12,583 nucleotides of DNA. Origin: Opitutaceae bacterium. Its GTDB lineage: Bacteria; Verrucomicrobiota; Verrucomicrobiia; Opitutales; Opitutaceae. This document shows positions 6,898-12,583 of this stretch, one piece after another. Position 1 is the first letter of the stretch, and every line of letters starts with the position of its first letter. Under the pieces are notes generated by a model. The model did not search any database. It worked only from the letters and a program-made list of their open reading frames with translations, and was not told where the DNA came from. The stretch lies in the NCBI GenBank assembly GCA_003168315.1, contig PMSP01000078.1, positions 1-12,583 on the forward strand. Direction: 5' to 3'. The translations under genes were made by a program, and so were the position numbers.

Positions 6898-9206
6898 AGG
6901 ACGTCCCTCCATTCCCTGCCGTAGAGGAGCACCTCGGGCTCGAGGTCCACGCCCTTGGCCTGGCGGACGCCGGCCCTCACGCGCCGGACGAGCTCGAGGA
7001 CGTCGGCGCTGGTGGCATCCCCGCAGTTGATGACGAAATTGGCGTGCACCCGCGAAACCTCCGCCCCGCCGACGCGGGATCCCTTGAGGCCGCTCTCCTC
7101 GATGAGCTTGCCGGCGGAAGCGCCGGGGGGGTTCTTGAACATGCATCCCGCGCTCGGCTCGCGGGGCTGGGACTCGTGGCGCTTCCGGCGATAGTCGTCG
7201 ATCTGCCTCCCGACCGCGGATGGATCGGACTTCGACATCGGCCGCAGGATCGCCCCGAGCGCGATTGCCTCGCGCAGCTCGGCGCAGTACCGGTAGTCCA
7301 CGTGCATTGTCGAGCGCGGACGGTCGCTCACCTCGCCGTCCATGGACATCAGCCGGACCTCGTCGACGACGTCGAAGATCCATCCCCCCATCGCGCCGGC
7401 GTTCATCCGCAAGGCGCCTCCCACGCTCCCCGGAATCCCCTCCAGGAACTCAAAGCCGGAGATTCCCGCCGACGCCGCGAGCCCGCAGAGGTTCTTAAGG
7501 CGCAGGCCGGCTCCGGCCCTGACCCTCCCGTCGGGCAGCGACTCGAATCCGGACCAGCACTTGTTGGACAGCGAGATGACGAGTCCCTCGACGCCCTCGT
7601 CAGGCACGATCAAATTTGAGCCGCGGCCGAGCACGAATATCGGGACATTGTCCCCCTTCGCCTCCCGGAGAAGCGTCCGCAGGTCCTCCTCGCCCGCAGG
7701 CTCCGCGAAGACCCGGGCCGCGCCGCCGACGCGAAGCGTCGTCTTGGCGGCCAGGGGCTCGTCCCGGGCGAGCTTCGCCGCGCGGGAAAGGAGCGGGCGG
7801 ACCGTCTCGGCAAAGCGGTCCCATCGGCGCGAGAGGGCAATCCTCTTCCTTGCAGCCTCAACCCAGGCTCGGGCGGCGAGGTCGATGTCGCCCGCGCCGA
7901 CAAAGGCGACAAGGTCCCCGGGCCTCGCCTCGCGCAGCAGGGCACCGACAAAAGCCGGGCCGCCGCCCGGCAGGTAGGTGACGGGAAGCATCGGGGCGCC
8001 CCGCCTGAGTTCGGCGTAGACGTCGGCGGTGGTGCCCCCGGATACCGGAGCCTCGCCCGCCGGATAGACGTCGAGGAGGTGGATGCTGTCGGCAAGCGCC
8101 AGCGAAGCCGCGAACTCGGCCTTGAAGCTTGCCGTCCGGCTGTAGCGGTGGGGCTGGAAGACGGCTATCAGCCGGCCCCCGGGCGCAAGGCGCCGGCGCA
8201 GGCTCGGGAGGAGCGCCCTGATCTCCGAGGGGTGGTGGGCGTAGTCCTCGACGACCGTCAGGCGGCCTTCCTCCATGAGAACGGACTGCCGGCGGCGTAC
8301 TCCCGGGTAGCCCGATAGGGCGTCACTGCCGGTGTCGGCACCCATCAGCTGGGAGGCGGCCAGCGCAGCCGTCGCATTCGACGCGTTGAAGTCCCCGGTG
8401 GTGCCGACAGTCGCCGAGGGGGAGGTGAAGCGGCCGCCTAGGGCAAGCGTCATCCGCCCATCCCTCTCGCCGGCGACGGTCGCCGAAAAGCTCCCGCTCC
8501 GTCCATAGGTGACCGCGGACGGCGCTAGTCGGAGCGAGAGGGGGCACGCGTCGCTGACAAGGACGGTTCCCCGGGTCCTGGCGCAGAGGGCGACAAAGGC
8601 GGCTTCCAGCTCCGCGGGACTCCTGTAGCGGTCCGGGTGGTCCCAGTCCAAGTTCACCAGGACCGTGATCTCGGGCGAGAATCCGTCGATCGTGCCGTCG
8701 CTCTCGTCGATCTCCGCGACCAGCCAGTCGTTCGAGCCGGCGCCGGCGGGAGGGGTGGCGTCGTTGAAGAGGCCCCCGCCGACATAGCCGGCCGGGAAGC
8801 CGGAGCGGCGGAGTGCGGTCACGAGCATGGCCGTCGTGGTCGTCTTGCCGTGCGAGCCGCAGACGGCGACGAGCCTCCTGCCGCGCGAGACCTCGGCAAG
8901 CAGCTCGCCGCGGCGGACGGGCGCCAGGGCCCGCGAGGCGGCGGCAATGAAGGAGGGATGTGTTTCCGGGATGGCCGACGAGCGAACCACGAGGTCGGCG
9001 TCAGCGGGCAGCGGACCGACCGCGACGCCCGCCGCGGCCAAGAGCGCCGCGACCTCGGCCGAAAGGGCGTCATCCTCGCCGGAGACGCTCCACCCTGAGC
9101 GGGCCAGGTAGATTGCGAGCGGGGCGACGCCCATTCCCCCGACGCCGAGGCAGTGGATCCGGCGCACGTCCGTACCGAAAAGTCGGGGCAGCGGCGACGG
9201 TCTCAT
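6894..9206 (-). CDS. murC/murB: Fused UDP-N-acetylmuramate--L-alanine ligase / UDP-N-acetylenolpyruvoylglucosamine reductase (MurC-MurB)
   Basis: One uninterrupted 770-residue frame carries two cytoplasmic peptidoglycan enzymes. Residues 1-455 are MurC: dinucleotide-like loop LGVGGMGVAPLA at 20-31, P-loop GSHGKTTTT at 117-125, AEIDESDG at 164-171, NLDWDHPDRY at 185-194, EDYAHHPSEIRALLP at 320-334, FQPHRYSRT at 350-358, LLDVYPAGEAP at 377-387 and AGD at 438-440. A basic helical linker spans about 455-482. Residues 483-770 are MurB, an FAD enzyme: TTLRVGGAAR at 489-498, GRGSNLIVPDEG at 527-538, EGIPGSVGGALRMNAGAMG at 589-607, PSAGCMFKNP at 684-693, LKGSRVGGAEVS at 707-718 and LEPEV at 755-759. 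The Cys in GCMFKNP replaces the usual general-acid Ser. Fusing these two enzymes joins consecutive steps, UDP-GlcNAc-enolpyruvate to UDP-MurNAc to UDP-MurNAc-L-Ala. The ATG at 9204-9206 overlaps the murG stop as ATGA. Confidence 0.96.
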   Translation of the reverse strand: MRPSPLPRLFGTDVRRIHCLGVGGMGVAPLAIYLARSGWSVSGEDDALSAEVAALLAAAGVAVGPLPADADLVVRSSAIPETHPSFIAAASRALAPVRRGELLAEVSRGRRLVAVCGSHGKTTTTAMLVTALRRSGFPAGYVGGGLFNDATPPAGAGSNDWLVAEIDESDGTIDGFSPEITVLVNLDWDHPDRYRSPAELEAAFVALCARTRGTVLVSDACPLSLRLAPSAVTYGRSGSFSATVAGERDGRMTLALGGRFTSPSATVGTTGDFNASNATAALAASQLMGADTGSDALSGYPGVRRRQSVLMEEGRLTVVEDYAHHPSEIRALLPSLRRRLAPGGRLIAVFQPHRYSRTASFKAEFAASLALADSIHLLDVYPAGEAPVSGGTTADVYAELRRGAPMLPVTYLPGGGPAFVGALLREARPGDLVAFVGAGDIDLAARAWVEAARKRIALSRRWDRFAETVRPLLSRAAKLARDEPLAAKTTLRVGGAARVFAEPAGEEDLRTLLREAKGDNVPIFVLGRGSNLIVPDEGVEGLVISLSNKCWSGFESLPDGRVRAGAGLRLKNLCGLAASAGISGFEFLEGIPGSVGGALRMNAGAMGGWIFDVVDEVRLMSMDGEVSDRPRSTMHVDYRYCAELREAIALGAILRPMSKSDPSAVGRQIDDYRRKRHESQPREPSAGCMFKNPPGASAGKLIEESGLKGSRVGGAEVSRVHANFVINCGDATSADVLELVRRVRAGVRQAKGVDLEPEVLLYGREWRDVL
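6905..6910 (-). promoter_or_regulatory. Shine-Dalgarno that decides the ddl start
   Basis: GGAGGG on the minus strand inside the last codons of the murC-murB fusion, with GGAGG 8 bases before the GTG at 6895-6897. It is the strongest ribosome binding site noted in the window. The competing ATG at 6910-6912 shares its G with the first base of this site, so it is not the likely start. Confidence 0.75.
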
Positions 9207-10333
9207 GCGGCCACTTCGGCGGACCGTCCCAGGCGGCCCCCGGGGCCCGAGCGCGCCATGGCCTCCAAGTCCGAAAGCATAACGTCGAGCGAGTTCATCC
9301 TGTCCATGCGCTTCAGGTTGCCGCGGAACTGGCGCAGGAGCCACTCGTTGAAGGCGAGCTCCAGGACCTCGGAATGAAGGCCGCCGAGCGAAGACTCCTC
9401 GACGACGAGGCCCCCGCCCTGCCTCTCGAAGAACGCGGCGTTGGCGCGCTGGTGGTCCGAGGCCGCGTGGGGATACGGGACAAGGATCGCCGGGACCTCG
9501 CAGCGGATGAGCTCGGCGATGGTTCCCGCCCCGGCCCTCGAGACCACGAGGTCCGCCGCGGAAAGGAGCTCGGCGATCCGGTCGCAGAAGGGCGTGTAAA
9601 TGGCCTTCACGGGCTCGCCCGTGCGCGATGTGAGGACGACCGTCTCAGCCGCGGACTTGCCGAGCCCCGTGACGCAGTAGATCTGGACCTTCTCGAGCGC
9701 CAGCGCCTCGAACTTGGAGCGCGCCCAGGCGTTAAGCACCGAGGCTCCCTGGCTCCCGCCGAGGATGACCACCACCTTCTGCTTCGGGTCGAGCCCGAGC
9801 GCCTGGCGGGCCGAGGCCCCCGGCATGCGGACGATCTCGCTGCGAACGGGAAGACCGGCGTGCCGCGTCGCCGCGGACCGCACGCCCCCGACCCGGATGC
9901 CGAGCGGAAGGTACACGCGGCGCGCAAAGCGGCCGAGCGAGCGTATCGCGAGGCCAGGCACCCGGTTCGCCTCGTGGAGCGCCACGGGGATCCCGTGCAG
10001 GCGCCCTGCGACCGCGGCGGGCGCCGAGGTGAACCCGCCAAATCCGACCACCACGTCCGGCCGCCCCGAACGCACGAGCCCGAGGCAACACCTGAGCGCG
10101 GAGACCTGCGACACCGCGAAGCGGGCCAGCCTTGCAGGGTGCCATGAGAAGCCGGTTCCCGGCACCCGCTCGAACTTGAGGTGGGGGTACTTCTCAATCA
10201 GGCGCGCATCCACCTTCTTCATGCTGATGAGAAGCCTTGCCTCGTGGCCCCGCGCGACCAGCCCCTCGGCAAGTGATATCCCCGGGGAGAGATGCCCCCC
10301 GGTGCCGCCGCAGGAGATGAGGAAGCGGCTCAT
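9203..10333 (-). CDS. murG: MurG, lipid II-forming N-acetylglucosaminyltransferase
   Basis: GT28 family enzyme of 376 residues that transfers GlcNAc from UDP-GlcNAc to lipid I on the cytoplasmic membrane face. Motifs: G-loop 1 CGGTGGHLSPGISLAEGL at 8-25; VVVGFGGFTSAPA at 94-106; HEANRVPGLA at 120-129 (usually HEQN); G-loop LGGSQGASVLN at 191-201; and the UDP-GlcNAc site IYTPFCDRIAELLSAADLVV at 245-264 followed by SRAGAGTIAEL at 265-275, then VPYPHAASDHQRANA at 285-299. The length is typical. A slightly longer basic and Gly/Ala-rich tail (about 355-376) follows the fold. The ATG at 10331-10333 overlaps the ftsW stop as ATGA and has GAGG at a spacing of 7. The frame runs on upstream for about 100 codons, but that part is only a shadow of ftsW. 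Confidence 0.97.
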   Translation of the reverse strand: MSRFLISCGGTGGHLSPGISLAEGLVARGHEARLLISMKKVDARLIEKYPHLKFERVPGTGFSWHPARLARFAVSQVSALRCCLGLVRSGRPDVVVGFGGFTSAPAAVAGRLHGIPVALHEANRVPGLAIRSLGRFARRVYLPLGIRVGGVRSAATRHAGLPVRSEIVRMPGASARQALGLDPKQKVVVILGGSQGASVLNAWARSKFEALALEKVQIYCVTGLGKSAAETVVLTSRTGEPVKAIYTPFCDRIAELLSAADLVVSRAGAGTIAELIRCEVPAILVPYPHAASDHQRANAAFFERQGGGLVVEESSLGGLHSEVLELAFNEWLLRQFRGNLKRMDRMNSLDVMLSDLEAMARSGPGGRLGRSAEVAA

Positions 10334-11493
10334 GCCAGGACCTCGCGCATCGCGCCCGCGCCCTGCGGAAGCGACGCCCGCGCCCAGGTGCGCTGGGTGT
10401 TGATCAGGATCCCGACTAGCAGCCCCATCAGGAGGAGGTTCGAGAGGCCGGCGCTGATGAACGGGAGCGACATCCCCTTGGTAGGGAGGACGCCCGTCAC
10501 GACGCCCAGGTTGACGATCGACTGCAGGCACATGAGGAGCAGGCAGCCGGTCGCCAGCAGGAAATGGAAGAGGTTCGGCGCCCGGCGCAGGTGGGCCAAG
10601 CCCGCGATGAACATGATGGCGAAGACGGCCACGACCCCGAGCGTGAACCACATGCCAAGCTCCTCCCCGACGACCGCAAAGATGAAGTCAGTGTGGGCCT
10701 CGGGCAGGAAATTGATCTGCTGGCGCCCCTGCCCCAGCCCCGCGCCCGAGGTGCCCCCCGCCGCAAAGGCCTCCAGCGACTGGTAGAGCTGGTACGTGCC
10801 CCCCTGCCTGTTGCCCTCGACGTCCAGGAATGCGGTGAACCGCCTGAGGCGGTTCGGGTTGTTGGCGACCAGGAGGGCGAAGGCCATGGCCGAGAGGGCG
10901 ATCGTCGGGAGCATGTAGCGCCACTTGGCGCCGGAAAGGAAAAGGAGGATCAGGCCGACCGAGAGGGCGAGCGCAGCCGTGCCGAAGTCCGGCTCGAGGA
11001 GGATGAGCCCCGTGAAGGCGCCTATGATGGCGAGCGGATAGAGGTAGCCGCGCTTCAGGTCGCCGATGCGCGTCTGGTTCAGGGCGAGGTAGTGGGCGAG
11101 GCAGAACACCATCGCCAGCTTCGCAAACTCGGAGACCTGCAGGCGCGCCGCGCCGTAGCCAAGCCACCTGCGGCTTCCCTTGACGGAGACGCCGAGGTGC
11201 GGGACCAGCACCAGCACGAGGAGGATGAGCGCCGCCGCCGCAATCCAGGCCGAGGCCCGCCGGGCGTAGTCGAGGTTGATCCTGCTCGCCACGAAGCAGA
11301 GGAGGCCCGCCGCGACGACGCCGATCACCTGCTTGTCCAGGTAGAAGTATGGGTCCTTCTTCAGCGAGACGCTGGCGCTGAAGAGGATCGTCAGCCCGAG
11401 GAACGTGAGGCCGATCGCGCAGACGACGATGACGGCTACGGGACTCGCGATCGACCGGAATGTGGGGGACTCGGCGGGCCTCTCGCTTGCCAT
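10330..11493 (-). CDS. ftsW: FtsW, SEDS-family septal glycosyltransferase
   Basis: Polytopic SEDS protein of 387 residues with about ten membrane segments, starting at about residue 16. By family knowledge, FtsW polymerises lipid II at the septum together with a class B penicillin-binding protein, which is not in this window. Diagnostic segments: KGSRRWLG at 105-112, SEFAKLA at 121-127, LEPDFGTA at 166-173, QGGTYQLYQSLEAFAAGGTSG at 230-250, GLGQGRQQINFLPEAHTDFIF at 252-272 with the presumed catalytic Asp269, and GEELG at 276-280. The region after PTKGMSLPFIS (337-347) reads AGLSN instead of the usual YGGSS. The ATG at 11491-11493 lies 9 bases after the LysM gene stop. FtsW rather than RodA is chosen from the dcw location and the adjacent murG. 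Confidence 0.95.
   Translation of the reverse strand: MASERPAESPTFRSIASPVAVIVVCAIGLTFLGLTILFSASVSLKKDPYFYLDKQVIGVVAAGLLCFVASRINLDYARRASAWIAAAALILLVLVLVPHLGVSVKGSRRWLGYGAARLQVSEFAKLAMVFCLAHYLALNQTRIGDLKRGYLYPLAIIGAFTGLILLEPDFGTAALALSVGLILLFLSGAKWRYMLPTIALSAMAFALLVANNPNRLRRFTAFLDVEGNRQGGTYQLYQSLEAFAAGGTSGAGLGQGRQQINFLPEAHTDFIFAVVGEELGMWFTLGVVAVFAIMFIAGLAHLRRAPNLFHFLLATGCLLLMCLQSIVNLGVVTGVLPTKGMSLPFISAGLSNLLLMGLLVGILINTQRTWARASLPQGAGAMREVLA
10341..10344 (-). promoter_or_regulatory. Shine-Dalgarno of murG
   Basis: GAGG on the minus strand, 7 bases before the murG ATG and within the last codons of ftsW. It supports the ATGA-overlap start over the much longer open frame. Confidence 0.55.
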
Positions 11494-11502
11494 GGCGCTT
11501 CG

Positions 11503-12360
11503 TCAGGGGTTCTTCGGCTGCGCCGCCGAGGGATCCTCGATCTTGACCACCGGGACGTCGGCGGCGCTCGAGGACTTGAGCCCGGCGTCGAGGTCCTGGT
11601 CCGCGGGCGGCGCGCCGGCCGGCTTGCCGGAGGTCTCGCCGGCGGCCGGCCCGGAGGCGTCCGGCGCGGCGGCCTTCGTCGAGCGCGCCTGCTTTGCGGT
11701 CATTGTCGAGGACTTCGCGGGGATGATGAGCTCCTGGCCCGGCTGGATCTTCCGCGGGTCCGTGATGTTGTTGGCCACCGCGATCTCGCCCTGCTTGACG
11801 CCGTACTTGCGGGCGATCCCGCCCAGGGTCTCGCCCGGCTTGACCACGTGCCGGGTCGACTCGGCCAGGGCCCTGTCGGAGGGCGACGCCTCGGCGGCCT
11901 TGGCCGTCGGCTCGGGAGTCGAGGCCGGGACGCCGGCCGACTCCTGGCCCGGCTTCGAGGGAATGATGAGCTTCTGTCCCACGTGCAGGATGGAACCCAG
12001 CTTCAGGTTGTTCGCCGCCGCCAGGTCCGCCTTGGTGATCTGGTTCTTCTTCGCTATGCCGGAGAGGTTGTCGCCCTTGCCCACGGTGTAGGTCGTCGCC
12101 GGGGTCACGCCGGTGACGGGCTGCGCCTCGAGGGCGGATGCGACCGTGGTGCCGGGTCGCGTAGGACTATATCGGATACCCACAGAGTCGGGCACCGTGA
12201 TGGTCGCGCCCTGCGCGGACGCGTCAGTGGGCGCGGCCGTGATCGGTGAGGCGTCCGGTCCGGCAGCCTTGGTGTTGCTGCAGCCCGGGCTTGAAAGGAG
12301 GAGGACAAGCGCCAGCGCGTGCGCGCCGGCCGCAATTCCTAGGATTTTGAGTATTTTCAT
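11503..12360 (-). CDS. Probable LysM lipoprotein in the dcw cluster
   Basis: A 285-residue exported protein with two LysM modules, which bind glycan strands of peptidoglycan. The N-terminus has two lysines, a hydrophobic stretch (about 6-22) and SSPGC ending at Cys27, a loose lipobox (Ser, Pro, Gly before Cys), so a lipoprotein is likely but not certain. LysM1 is at about 90-135 (YTVGKGDNLSGIAKK at 91-105, LHVGQKLIIPSK at 125-136). LysM2 is at about 170-216 (HVVKPGETLGGIARKYGV at 171-188, IQPGQELIIPAK at 205-216). Linkers and the C-terminal 70 residues are rich in Ala, Pro, Ser, Asp and Gly and look disordered. No catalytic domain (no M23, NlpC/P60 or amidase) is seen. It sits 50 bases after murD and 9 bases before ftsW, so it is probably co-expressed. 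A role in cell-wall binding at the division site is an inference. The ATG at 12358-12360 fits the signal peptide; no clear ribosome binding site is seen. Confidence 0.9.
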   Translation of the reverse strand: MKILKILGIAAGAHALALVLLLSSPGCSNTKAAGPDASPITAAPTDASAQGATITVPDSVGIRYSPTRPGTTVASALEAQPVTGVTPATTYTVGKGDNLSGIAKKNQITKADLAAANNLKLGSILHVGQKLIIPSKPGQESAGVPASTPEPTAKAAEASPSDRALAESTRHVVKPGETLGGIARKYGVKQGEIAVANNITDPRKIQPGQELIIPAKSSTMTAKQARSTKAAAPDASGPAAGETSGKPAGAPPADQDLDAGLKSSSAADVPVVKIEDPSAAQPKNP

Positions 12361-12410
12361 GGCAGAGTCGGGATGCAGTCAGGTTGCGGGTTGTGGGGGT
12401 CAAAGCTATA

Positions 12411-12583
12411 TCAAACTCGGGCGGATTGGAGTTCCGCGACTGCCCTTTCGAAGCGGTCGCCGCGGTCCTCGTAGTTGCGGAACATGTCGAAGCTGGAAAA
12501 ACCGGGGCTGAGGAGGACGTCGCCGCCCGGCCGGCAGGCCGAGGCGGCGGTCCTGACGGCGTCGTCGAGGGTGAGGCACTGCG
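12411..12583 (-). CDS. murD: MurD, UDP-N-acetylmuramoylalanine--D-glutamate ligase, C-terminal end (cut by window edge)
   Basis: The last 56 codons of a Mur ligase that adds D-glutamate to UDP-MurNAc-L-Ala. The visible part is the end of the C-terminal domain. It contains [20 protein letters not shown] at local residues 23-42, which matches the MurD hallmark LLSPxxASFDxFxxxExRGxxF, followed by a closing helix (RFERAVAEL at 43-51). The frame ends in TGA at 12411-12413. This segment is too short to be in a list of long open frames but is unmistakable. The position directly upstream of ftsW and murG, separated only by the LysM gene, fits the usual dcw order. The N-terminal and central ATP-binding domains lie outside the window. 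Confidence 0.93.
   Translation of the reverse strand, partial: QCLTLDDAVRTAASACRPGGDVLLSPGFSSFDMFRNYEDRGDRFERAVAELQSARV

Noticed and set aside
6910..6912. ATG as the ddl start
   Set aside because: It lies inside the GGAGGG ribosome binding site that is correctly spaced for the GTG at 6895-6897.
9207..9344. 46-codon N-terminal extension of the murC-murB frame
   Set aside because: It overlaps the end of murG, has no MurC similarity, and the ATG at 9204-9206 gives the expected MurC N-terminus and an ATGA overlap.
10564..12249. 561-codon open frame on the plus strand opposite ftsW and the LysM gene
   Set aside because: It is antisense to well-supported genes, and its product is a low-complexity Arg/Glu/Gly/Asp-rich sequence typical of a shadow frame.
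12361..12410. Promoter in the 50-base murD-LysM gap (TTGACC at 12398-12403)
   Set aside because: No matching -10 element lies at a suitable distance, and the gap reads as a simple intra-operon spacer.

Overview
This window is a compact stretch of the division and cell-wall (dcw) gene cluster. Every supported gene lies on the minus strand, so transcription runs from the right edge to the left edge. Base composition is visibly high in G+C with G/C-rich third codon positions. No RNA genes, insertion sequences, CRISPR arrays or phage genes were seen, and no intergenic gap exceeds about 50 bases. The combination of FtsZ, FtsA, FtsQ and FtsW with a fused MurC-MurB, a LysM protein inside the cluster and an atypical FtsZ points to Verrucomicrobiota, perhaps class Opitutae. 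FtsZ and FtsA argue against Planctomycetes and Chlamydiae. This assignment is an inference from memory of the families, not a database result.

In order of transcription (right to left): the 3' end of murD (12411-12583); a probable LysM lipoprotein (11503-12360); ftsW (10330-11493); murG (9203-10333); a murC-murB fusion (6894-9206); ddl (5965-6897); ftsQ (4964-5968); ftsA (3760-4974); ftsZ (2525-3763); obg (1457-2494); a small protein like the N-terminal domain of GspE/PilB ATPases (825-1439); and the start of a GspE/PilB-type secretion ATPase (1-808) cut by the left edge.

The genes form one biosynthetic and structural programme. MurB, MurC and MurD make the UDP-MurNAc peptide, Ddl supplies D-Ala-D-Ala, MurG makes lipid II, and FtsW polymerises it at a septum organised by FtsZ, FtsA and FtsQ. 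From ftsW to ftsZ every junction overlaps (ATGA, GTGA or an 11-base overlap), which implies strong translational coupling. The left end shifts to obg and a pilus/type II secretion ATPase pair.

I see no wholly new system. The points most worth a second look are changes at conserved positions in otherwise intact genes: FtsZ has Thr in place of the second T7-loop aspartate and an altered GTP signature; MurB has Cys in place of the general-acid Ser; FtsW has a rewritten C-terminal loop; FtsA has Glu in place of the phosphate-1 Asp. The MurC-MurB fusion and the standalone GspE N-terminal-like protein also merit checking.
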